Part shown: positions 24,869-31,570 of the stretch, one piece after another
How the letters are laid out: every line of letters starts with the position of its first letter
Numbering within the stretch: the first letter of the stretch is position 1
Assembly: GCF_030283205.1 (NCBI RefSeq)
Contig: NZ_JASNWF010000013.1
Location: forward strand, 1 to 64,000
Direction: 5' to 3'
DNA from: Actinomadura opuntiae
GTDB lineage: Bacteria; Actinomycetota; Actinomycetes; Streptosporangiales; Streptosporangiaceae
Length of the DNA stretch: 64,000 nucleotides
Notes under the pieces: model-generated
Told to the model about the DNA's origin: nothing
The model's input: only the letters and a program-made list of their open reading frames with translations
Databases searched by the model: none
Translations under genes and position numbers: made by a program

Positions 24869-25683
24869 GACGGCTTACCGGCGGCGGCCGGCATTGGACC
24901 GATCCACTTCTCGTAGATCTTCTTGTAGGTGCCGTCCTTCTTCGCCTGCTCGATCGCCTGGTTCGTCAGCTCGACGAGCTTCTTGTTGTGGTTCTTGCGG
25001 ATCCAGAAGCCGTACTGCTCGCCGGTGTTGAGGTTGGCGACGATCTCGTACCTGCTGTTCGCCGGGTCCTTCAGCCAGCCCTTGACGACCGGGTCGTCCT
25101 GCACGATCACGTCCACCTGGCCGGTGCGCAGGCCGTCCAGCTCGGCGTTGGAGTTGTCGAACGAGGACGGGTCGAAGCCCTTGCCCTTGACGAAGTCCTC
25201 GCCGGTGGTGCCGGCCTGCGAGCCCAGCTTCAGCTTCCGGGACTTGACGTCGTCCAGGCTCGTGATGCCGCTGCCCTTCTTGGCCATCAGCGACTGCGTG
25301 GCGTCGAAGTAGGGCTCGCTGACGTCCATGAACTTCACCCGGTCCGGCTTGATCGTCATGCCGCCCATGACGATGTCGCACTTGCCGGCGTTCAGCGCCG
25401 CGCCCGTCTTCATCGTCTCGAACGGCGTGTCGACGACCTTCTGGGTCACGCCCAGCTTCTTGGCGACCAGGTCGATCATGTCGACGTCGAAGCCGACCAC
25501 CTTGCCGCCCTGCTCCACCTGGAACGGCGGGTACGGCAGGTGGGTGCACGAGGTCAGCGCGCCCTTCTTGATCAGCTTGACGCCCTGCACGGTCGCGCCG
25601 TCGCCGCCGCCGCACGCCGAAGCGGTCAGCGCCAGGGCGGCGACACCGGCGCCGAGTGCCCAACGTGTGGTCCGTCTGGACAC
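24865..25683 (-). CDS. Amino-acid ABC transporter substrate-binding lipoprotein
   Basis: 272 residues. Signal peptide with lipobox LTASAC (Cys24), so it is a membrane-anchored lipoprotein outside the cell. The body is an SBP_bac_3 domain: PPFQVEQGGKVVGFDVDMIDLVAKKLG, MTIKPDRVKFMDVSEPYF and GSQAGTTGEDF. The GTG start at 25683 is preceded by AGGAGGAAAC, a very strong ribosome binding site. First gene of the operon with the permease and ATPase. Ligand class polar amino acids; glutamate or glutamine is inferred from glnA2 and glnE downstream. Confidence 0.94.
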   Translation of the reverse strand: MSRRTTRWALGAGVAALALTASACGGGDGATVQGVKLIKKGALTSCTHLPYPPFQVEQGGKVVGFDVDMIDLVAKKLGVTQKVVDTPFETMKTGAALNAGKCDIVMGGMTIKPDRVKFMDVSEPYFDATQSLMAKKGSGITSLDDVKSRKLKLGSQAGTTGEDFVKGKGFDPSSFDNSNAELDGLRTGQVDVIVQDDPVVKGWLKDPANSRYEIVANLNTGEQYGFWIRKNHNKKLVELTNQAIEQAKKDGTYKKIYEKWIGPMPAAAGKPS

Positions 25684-25818
25684 GTTTCCTCCTGAGTCGA
25701 GCTCTTCGCGATCACCGAACTATGCCATGCCGGCCTGGGCGAACGGCATACTCCACCCTGACCGACCGCGCCCGGCGTTTCCCGAGAATTGACGTTGCGA
25801 TCATGGTCGGGCCGCCCG

Positions 25819-26877
25819 GTGATCATTAGCGTGGACCGCGTCGTGGACATCTCTCTTCTTCTCTCGATGACCGACCGGGCGGCCGCGCTGGCCGCCCCGT
25901 CGGCCATGCACCCGGAGTCCTGGCAGCTGGGCGCGCAGGTGGAGGCCTGGGCGCGCGGCCGCGGCCTGGTGCTCGGAGATCCGGACACCTCGCCGCTCGG
26001 CCGCGCCCGCTGCGAGCGGCTGGCCGCCCGCGTCTTCCCGGACGCCGACCTCGCCGCCGTCGACCTGTTCGCCCGCTGGCTCACCTGGGCGCTCGCGCTG
26101 GACGACACCCTCGACCATCCGCCGCTCGCCGACAGCGGCAGCGCCGTGCACGCGCTGTACGACGACCTGCTGCGCGCGATGCGGCGCGGCCACGCCCGCC
26201 CCGGCGCCCGCCCGCTCGAGTCGGCGCTCGTCGAGCTGTGGCAGGCCACGGCCAAGGGGATGAGCCGGGACTGGCGCCGCCGGTTCATGCTGCAACTGGA
26301 GGCGCACCGCGACGGCTGCGCCGAGGAGGCCGTCAACCGGCGCATCCGGCACGTCCCGACCCCGGCGGAGTACCTGCCGCTGCGTCGCCGCGCCTGCGGC
26401 CCGTTCCTGTACGACCTGGTCGAACCGGTGCTCGGCGTCGAACTGCCCGCGCGGCTGCTGCGCACGCCGTGCTGGCTGACCCTCACCGAGAGCGTCGCCG
26501 ACGTCGTCGCCTGGTCCAACGACCTCGCCTCGCACGACATGGAGAGCGCCCGCGACGACGTGCACGGCCTGCCTGCCGTTCTGGCCGCCGCGCACTCCCT
26601 CAGCCCCGACCAGGCCGCCGCCGCCGTGGCCGACCGCATCGTCGCCCGCGTGGACCAGGCGTGGAAGGCCGCCCGCCGGCTGCCCGAGATGCTCGACCGG
26701 CTGCAACTGACGGTCGCGCAGCGCGCCGCCGCCGCGCAGGTCGTCAAGGTCCTGCTCGACACCCCGCGCGCCCACCTGGACTGGCTCGCCGAGTCCGGCC
26801 GCTACGAATCCACCACCCCCACCCAGCTCAGACTGGACGCTCTGTCTGATTGCAGAGCCCTTGGCGTCGGGCGCTAG
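25819..26877 (+). CDS. Class I bacterial terpene synthase
   Basis: About 352 residues, near the usual size of bacterial sesqui- or diterpene synthases. The metal-binding motifs are complete: DDTLD (Asp95-Asp99 from this start), the NSE triad NDLASHDME (Asn234, Ser238, Glu242) and the C-terminal Arg-Tyr pair in ESGRYES. It should ionise a prenyl diphosphate and cyclise it; the product cannot be predicted. The start is unsure: GTG at 25819, 25831 or 25843 or ATG at 25867, none with a clear ribosome binding site. No P450 or prenyl-diphosphate synthase lies beside it. The last ~9 codons and the stop come from repeat copy A, so the original C-terminus was probably different. Confidence 0.88.
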   Translation: MIISVDRVVDISLLLSMTDRAAALAAPSAMHPESWQLGAQVEAWARGRGLVLGDPDTSPLGRARCERLAARVFPDADLAAVDLFARWLTWALALDDTLDHPPLADSGSAVHALYDDLLRAMRRGHARPGARPLESALVELWQATAKGMSRDWRRRFMLQLEAHRDGCAEEAVNRRIRHVPTPAEYLPLRRRACGPFLYDLVEPVLGVELPARLLRTPCWLTLTESVADVVAWSNDLASHDMESARDDVHGLPAVLAAAHSLSPDQAAAAVADRIVARVDQAWKAARRLPEMLDRLQLTVAQRAAAAQVVKVLLDTPRAHLDWLAESGRYESTTPTQLRLDALSDCRALGVGR

Positions 26878-26998
26878 AGCGCCCTCCTTCGGCGGGCTCT
26901 GCGGCGATCGCTGCATCGCTTCGACTCGGCCCTGGGGCCTCGCTGCGCGATCGGATTCTCGCTTCGCTCGAATCCGGCTTCGCACGCGATCGCGACGC
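26849..26998 (+). repeat. Structured interspersed repeat, copy A
   Basis: About 150 bp, by eye 85-90% identical to copies B (48159-48306) and C (31395-31542, reverse). Stem 1: GCAGAGCCC (26852-26860) with GGGCTCTGC (26894-26902). Inside it lies GGCGCTAGAGCGCC-like pairing. Then GCGAT-CGCTGC-ATCGC. Stem 2: CGGATTC (26952-26958), loop TCGCTTCGCTC, GAATCCG (26970-26976). The palindrome GCGATCGC occurs twice. It overlaps the end of the terpene synthase gene and supplies its TAG stop. Confidence 0.85.
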
Positions 26999-27030
26999 CT
27001 CGGCCCGCGCGTGGTCGGTGTTACGGACGA

Positions 27031-28029
27031 TCATCCTTCGGTCGGCGAGGGGTTTCCGTGGGCTGTGGCGGTCAGGGCGTCGCCGGCCGGGGTGCGGGCG
27101 TAGAGGACGCGGCGGCCCAGGCGGTGGCCGGTGACCAGGCCGCAGGCGCGCAGGACGCCGAGGTGCTGGCTGACGGCGCCGGCCGTCACGCCCATCCGTC
27201 CGGCCAGCTCCGTCGTGGAGGCGGGCGTGGCGAGCGCGGTGAGCAGGTCGGCGCGGCGGCGGCCGATGAGCGCGGCGAGCGCGCGCGGGCCGGCTCCCCG
27301 GTCGCGGCCGGTCTCCCAGAGCGTCGCCACGCCGTTCGGCGGGTAGCTGAGCATCGGCTGGTACGGCGGCACCATCACCGACACGTTCGGCCACACGAAC
27401 GCGGACGGGACGAGCAGCAGCCCGCGGCCGAGCAGCTCGCCGCGGAAGTCCCAGCGCCGGTCGATGGTCAGGGTGCCCGCGCGCCACGACACGTCCTCGT
27501 GCAGGTCGCCGAAGACCCCGGCGGCGCCGTGCGCGGCGAGCGCGCGGGTGCGGCGCAGGACGTCCCCCTCCAGGAGGTCGCGCAGCCGCGGCCAGTACGG
27601 CTCCACGGCGGCCGACCAGTACCGTTCGAGCAGGCCGGCGAGGGTCTCCAGGGTGCGCTCGGGTTCGGCGGCCATCGCCGGCCGCGCGGGGTCCGCCCGG
27701 CGGCCCGGCTCGGTCCACAGCAGCTCGGCGGCGACGACCTCCGGCGGCGTGTTGCGGACGATCTCCAGCTCGGCGTCCAGGTCGGGCAGCGGCGTGTCCG
27801 GCGGCGGGGTGAGGAAGTCCGGGATGTACCCCCAGGACGGGACGGCCGACAGCAGCGGCCGCAGGTCGAGCCCGCGCAGCCGGGGCCGGACGCCGTGCAC
27901 CCACGGCAGGTGCAGCGCGTGCCCGGACGGGTCGGCCAGCACCCGCACGCTGCGCACCAGCTCCAGCAGCGGCGAGAACGCGAACCGGACGCGGGCGGCG
28001 TCGTCCGGCGCGAACACGAACTCGATCAC
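27031..28029 (-). CDS. DUF5937/ArsR-like winged-helix regulator
   Basis: 332 residues with a GTG start. The first ~230 residues match actinobacterial DUF5937 domains (FAFSPLLELVRSVRVLADP; DRRWDFRGELLGRGLLLVPSAFVWPNVSVMV). The C-terminal ArsR-type winged helix is at about 250-320: ALIGRRRADLLTALATPASTTELAGRMGVTAGAVSQHLGVLRACGLV. There is no cysteine metal site. It is divergent from the MFS transporter at 28096, with an inverted repeat ATTTAG-N6-CTAAAT between them, so it probably controls that transporter and itself. Confidence 0.85.
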   Translation of the reverse strand: MIEFVFAPDDAARVRFAFSPLLELVRSVRVLADPSGHALHLPWVHGVRPRLRGLDLRPLLSAVPSWGYIPDFLTPPPDTPLPDLDAELEIVRNTPPEVVAAELLWTEPGRRADPARPAMAAEPERTLETLAGLLERYWSAAVEPYWPRLRDLLEGDVLRRTRALAAHGAAGVFGDLHEDVSWRAGTLTIDRRWDFRGELLGRGLLLVPSAFVWPNVSVMVPPYQPMLSYPPNGVATLWETGRDRGAGPRALAALIGRRRADLLTALATPASTTELAGRMGVTAGAVSQHLGVLRACGLVTGHRLGRRVLYARTPAGDALTATAHGNPSPTEG

Positions 28030-28044
28030 GACGCGGTCCCGGTC

Positions 28045-28062
28045 ATTTAGCCCACACTAAAT
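28045..28062. promoter_or_regulatory. Candidate operator ATTTAG-N6-CTAAAT
   Basis: Perfect 6-bp inverted repeat with a 6-bp spacer in the 66-bp gap between the divergent regulator (28029) and MFS gene (28096). Unusually AT-rich for this genome. Expected binding site of the ArsR-like regulator. Confidence 0.65.
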
Positions 28063-28095
28063 CAATGCCGATGTCCGAGGCGTTCCCGGACCATC

Positions 28096-29358
28096 GTGCA
28101 AGTGACCACATTGGACGACACTCCTGTCGGTCCGCCGGGCCGGATCGCGGCGTTCCTGCGGCCCCGGGTCGGCGGCCTGCCCCGGACGTTCTGGGTGCTG
28201 TGGGCGGGCACGCTGCTCAACCGGCTCGGCACGATGGTCGAGCCGTTCCTCGGCCTGTACCTGACGACGGCGCGGGGCCTGTCGCTCGGGCAGGCGGGCG
28301 CGGTGATGGCGGTCCTCGGCGTCGGCTCGTTCGCCGGGCAGCTCGCGGGCGGCGCGCTCGCCGACCGGCTCGGCCGGCGGGTGACGCTGACCTTCGCGAC
28401 CGTGGGCACGGGCGCGGCGATGCTGGCACTCGGCTACGCGCACGGCATCGCGATGATCACGGCGGCGGCGCTCGTCCTCGGCCTGCTCCTGGACATGTAC
28501 CGTCCCGCGGCGCAGGCGATGGTCGCCGACGTCATCTCCCCGGCCGAGCGGCCGCGCGCGTTCGGGCTGCTGTTCTGGGCGGTCAACCTCGGCTGGGCGG
28601 TCTCGATGGTGCTCGGCGGCACGCTCGCCCGGCAGGGCTTCCTGTGGCTGTTCTGGATCGACGCGCTGACCTGCGCGGCGTTCGGGCTGCTGGTGTGGCG
28701 CGCCGTCCCCGAGACCCGGGTGCGCGGCACCGGCGCGGACGCCGCTCCCGGCGGGTTCGGCCGGGTGCTGCGCGACCGGGTCATGGTCGGGTACGCGGCC
28801 GTCCTGCTCTGCTACACGTTCGTGCTGATGCAATGCATGACGACGATGCCGCTGGCGATGCGGGAGGTCGGGCTCGGGCCGCAGGACTACGGCATCGCCT
28901 TCGCCACCAACGGCGTGCTGATCATCATCGTGCAGCCGCTCGTCGGCGCGTGGCTGAGCCGGCACGACCACAGCCTGGTCATGGCCGCCGGGTTCGTGCT
29001 GGTCGGCACGGGCTACGGGCTGGCCTCGACGGTCTCCTCGCTGCCCGGCTACGCCGCGACGATCGTGGTCTGGACGCTCGGCGAGATCACCGCCGCGTCC
29101 GTGCTGCAGGCCGTCGTCGCCGACCTCGCGCCGCCGCACCTGCGCGGCCGCTACAGCGGCCTCTACGGCATGGCCTGGTCGGGCGGGTTCCTGCTGGCGC
29201 CGCTCGGCGGGACGCAGCTGCTCGGCGCCGGCGGGCCGGCGCTGCTGTGGCTGAGCTGCTCCGGCCTGGCGTTCGGCGCCGCCGCGGGGCAGCTCGCGCT
29301 GGCCCCGGCGATCCGGCGCCGCCGCGCGGCGGTGATCCACCCCACCTTCTCGTCATAG
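28096..29358 (+). CDS. MFS transporter
   Basis: 420 residues with twelve hydrophobic segments and the loop 2-3 motif A (GGALADRLGRRVTL), typical of drug:H+ antiporter (DHA1-like) exporters. The mid-protein cytoplasmic loop is RAVPETRVRGTGADAAPGG. Starts at GTG 28096; a second GTG at 28102 is possible. Regulated, by position, by the divergent ArsR-like protein. Probably exports a small toxic compound; the substrate is unknown. Confidence 0.88.
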   Translation: MQVTTLDDTPVGPPGRIAAFLRPRVGGLPRTFWVLWAGTLLNRLGTMVEPFLGLYLTTARGLSLGQAGAVMAVLGVGSFAGQLAGGALADRLGRRVTLTFATVGTGAAMLALGYAHGIAMITAAALVLGLLLDMYRPAAQAMVADVISPAERPRAFGLLFWAVNLGWAVSMVLGGTLARQGFLWLFWIDALTCAAFGLLVWRAVPETRVRGTGADAAPGGFGRVLRDRVMVGYAAVLLCYTFVLMQCMTTMPLAMREVGLGPQDYGIAFATNGVLIIIVQPLVGAWLSRHDHSLVMAAGFVLVGTGYGLASTVSSLPGYAATIVVWTLGEITAASVLQAVVADLAPPHLRGRYSGLYGMAWSGGFLLAPLGGTQLLGAGGPALLWLSCSGLAFGAAAGQLALAPAIRRRRAAVIHPTFSS

Positions 29359-29393
29359 TGACGACACCACTCCGACCGAACTAGGCTGGAGCC

Positions 29394-31190
29394 GTGGCAC
29401 AGCTCAGGATCGCGCTCGCGCAGGTGAACCCGACCGTCGGCGACCTCGGCGGCAACGCCGACCTGATCGTGGAATGGTCCCGCCGCGCCGCGGACGCGGG
29501 CGCGCACCTGGTCGCCTTCCCCGAGATGATGCTGACCGGATACCCGGTGGAGGACCTCGCGCTGCGCGCGTCCTTCGTCGAGGCGTCCCGGCGCGCCCTG
29601 GAACGGGTCGCCGCTCGGCTCGCCGACGAGGGCCTCGGAGACCTGCCCGTCGTCACCGGATACCTCGACCGGCCGCCGGTCGGCCTGGTCCGCGCCGGGC
29701 ACCCGTCCGGCCTGCCGCTGAACGCCGCCGCGTGGCTGCACGGCGGCGAGGTGCTCGTCCGGTCCGCCAAGCACCACCTCCCCAACTACGGCGTGTTCGA
29801 CGAGTACCGCATCTTCGTGCGCGGCGACCGGCTGCCCGTCGTCCGCGTCCACGGCGTCGACGTCGCCACCGCCATCTGCGAGGACCTCTGGCAGGACGGC
29901 GGCCCGGTCAGCGTCACCGGCGAGGCCGGCGCCGGGCTGCTGCTCGTCCTCAACGCCTCCCCCTACGAGCGCAACAAGGACGACGTCCGCCTCGAACTGT
30001 GCGCCGGGCGCGCCCGCGAGGCCGGCTGCGCGCTCGCCTACGTCAACATGGTCGGCGGCCAGGACGAGCTGGTCTTCGACGGCGACTCGGTCATCGTCGG
30101 CCCGGACGGCTCCCTGCTCGCCCGCGCGCCCCAGTTCACCGACCACCTCCTCGTCGCCGACCTCGCGCTGCCCGCCGCCGACCCGGCCGCCGAGCCGGGC
30201 CGCATCCCGGTCGACGCGCACGACGGCACCACCATCACCATCGACCGGCTCGCGCTGTCCGCCGACCCGCTGCCCGCCTACCCGGTCCGGCCGCAGACGG
30301 TCGCCGACCCCATCGACGACATGGCCGAGGTGTACGGGGCGCTCGTCCTCGGCACCCGCGACTACGTCCGCAAGAACGGCTTCCGCTCGGTCATCCTCGG
30401 CCTGTCCGGCGGCATCGACTCCGCCCTCGTCGCCACCATCGCCTCCGACGCGATCGGCCCCGAGAACGTGCACGCCGTCCTGCTGCCGAGCCGCTACTCC
30501 TCCGAGGGCTCCGTCACCGACGCCGAGGACCTCGTCAAACGCCAGGGGATCAACGCCCGGACCGTCCCGATCGCCGGGATGGTCGAGGCGTTCGAGGCCG
30601 AGCTCGACCTGCACGGCCTCGCCGCCGAGAACCTCCAGGCCCGCATCCGCGCCAACGTGTGGATGGGCCTGTCCAACGAGCACGGCCACCTCGTCCTGAC
30701 CGGCGGCAACAAGAGCGAGCTCGCCACCGGCTACTCCACCCTCTACGGCGACTCCGCGGGCGGCTTCGGCCCCATCAAGGACGTCTTCAAGACCACCGTC
30801 TGGGACCTCGCCCGCTGGCGCAACGCCCAGGCCGCCGACCGGCGGGGCGCGGACCTGCCGTTCCTGCACCCGTTCGCGCAGGAGCCCATCCCGCAGGTGA
30901 TCATCGACAAGGAGCCGTCGGCCGAGCTGCGCCCCGGCCAGCGCGACATCGACAGCCTCCCCGACTACGCCCTCCTGGACCCGCTGCTGGCCGACTACGT
31001 CGAACGCGACCTCGGCCGCGACGCCCTCGTCGCCGCCGGCCACGACCCCGAACTGGTCGACCGCGCCATCCGCCTGGTCGATCTGGCCGAGTACAAGCGC
31101 CGCCAGTACCCGCCCGGCCCCAAGATCACCCCGAAGAACTTCGGCCGCGACCGCCGCCTCCCCATCACCACCCGCTGGCGGGAGTGCTGA
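29394..31190 (+). CDS. nadE: Glutamine-dependent NAD+ synthetase NadE
   Basis: Final step of NAD biosynthesis: nicotinic acid adenine dinucleotide to NAD+, using glutamine as nitrogen donor. 598 residues. The N-terminal nitrilase-type glutaminase (1-~280) has the Glu in FPEMMLTGYP, the Lys in SAKHHLPNYGVFDEYR and the Cys in ICEDLWQDGG. The C-terminal synthetase has the ATP pyrophosphatase loop GLSGGIDSALV (about 340) and NKSELATGYSTLYGD. Complete and of normal length. GTG start 35 bp after the MFS gene. Its use of glutamine fits the neighbouring genes, although its own regulation is not visible. Confidence 0.97.
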   Translation: MAQLRIALAQVNPTVGDLGGNADLIVEWSRRAADAGAHLVAFPEMMLTGYPVEDLALRASFVEASRRALERVAARLADEGLGDLPVVTGYLDRPPVGLVRAGHPSGLPLNAAAWLHGGEVLVRSAKHHLPNYGVFDEYRIFVRGDRLPVVRVHGVDVATAICEDLWQDGGPVSVTGEAGAGLLLVLNASPYERNKDDVRLELCAGRAREAGCALAYVNMVGGQDELVFDGDSVIVGPDGSLLARAPQFTDHLLVADLALPAADPAAEPGRIPVDAHDGTTITIDRLALSADPLPAYPVRPQTVADPIDDMAEVYGALVLGTRDYVRKNGFRSVILGLSGGIDSALVATIASDAIGPENVHAVLLPSRYSSEGSVTDAEDLVKRQGINARTVPIAGMVEAFEAELDLHGLAAENLQARIRANVWMGLSNEHGHLVLTGGNKSELATGYSTLYGDSAGGFGPIKDVFKTTVWDLARWRNAQAADRRGADLPFLHPFAQEPIPQVIIDKEPSAELRPGQRDIDSLPDYALLDPLLADYVERDLGRDALVAAGHDPELVDRAIRLVDLAEYKRRQYPPGPKITPKNFGRDRRLPITTRWREC

Positions 31191-31394
31191 CTGTGTCTTC
31201 CCAGGGGGGCGACCCCCTGGAACCCCCGCCACGGTCGGCAGACCGTTTCCCGCTCCGCCGGCGCTCCGCGCGAAACAGCCTGCCGACCGTCGGGCGTGCC
31301 CGGTGGCCGAGGTTCACGCCGCCGGAGGGCGCGGGCCGCTCACGCGCTCACCGCAAGGGGAGCGTCCTTAGCCCTGGCCCGCGGGGACCTCAGC
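31191..31394. other. Non-coding spacer with two inverted repeats after nadE
   Basis: Part of a 374-bp stretch without a gene between the convergent nadE and SpoIIE-phosphatase genes. Contains an 8-bp GC hairpin with a GCGA loop (31201-31220, CCAGGGGG pairing with CCCCCTGG), and a larger inverted repeat whose 11-bp arms (31231-31241 and 31280-31290) enclose 38 bp. Either may end nadE transcription. Repeat copy C fills most of the remainder. Confidence 0.6.
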
Positions 31395-31542
31395 GTTGCG
31401 ATCGCGTGCGAAGCCAAGTTCGAGCTTGCGAGAACTTGATCGCGCAGCGAGCCCCTGGGCGAGTCGGAGCGATGCAGCGATCGCCGCAGTGCCCGCCGAA
31501 GGGAAGGCGCTCCAGCGCCTGACCGCCAAGGGCACTGCAATC
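31395..31542 (-). repeat. Structured interspersed repeat, copy C
   Basis: Reverse-oriented copy of the ~150-bp element. On the minus strand, stem 1 is GCAGTGCCC/GGGCACTGC (31530-31538 with 31486-31494) and stem 2 is CAAGTTC/GAACTTG (31432-31438 with 31415-31421) around the loop TCGCAAGCTC. The central pair of stem 1 is T-A here, A-T in copy A and C-G in copy B. It starts right at the stop codon of the SpoIIE-phosphatase gene on the same strand. Confidence 0.85.
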
Positions 31543-31570
31543 AACACCGCAATCAACACTGCAATCAACC
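31535..31570. repeat. 12-bp tandem repeat covering the stop codon of the SpoIIE-type gene
   Basis: Three units: CTGCAATCAACA (31535-31546), CCGCAATCAACA (31547-31558), CTGCAATCAACC (31559-31570). The TCA in the last unit (31565-31567) is the stop of the minus-strand gene. The unit is the first ~12 bp of repeat copy C, so the element edge has been triplicated. Confidence 0.9.

Noticed and set aside
26949..26996. GCGATCGC octamers as cyanobacterial HIP1 sites
   Set aside because: They occur as part of the repeat element and are not spread through the window, so the HIP1 comparison has no support.
31201..31220. CCAGGGGG hairpin as a special regulatory RNA
   Set aside because: Hairpins with this sequence are widespread in actinomycete intergenic regions and fit a terminator after nadE.
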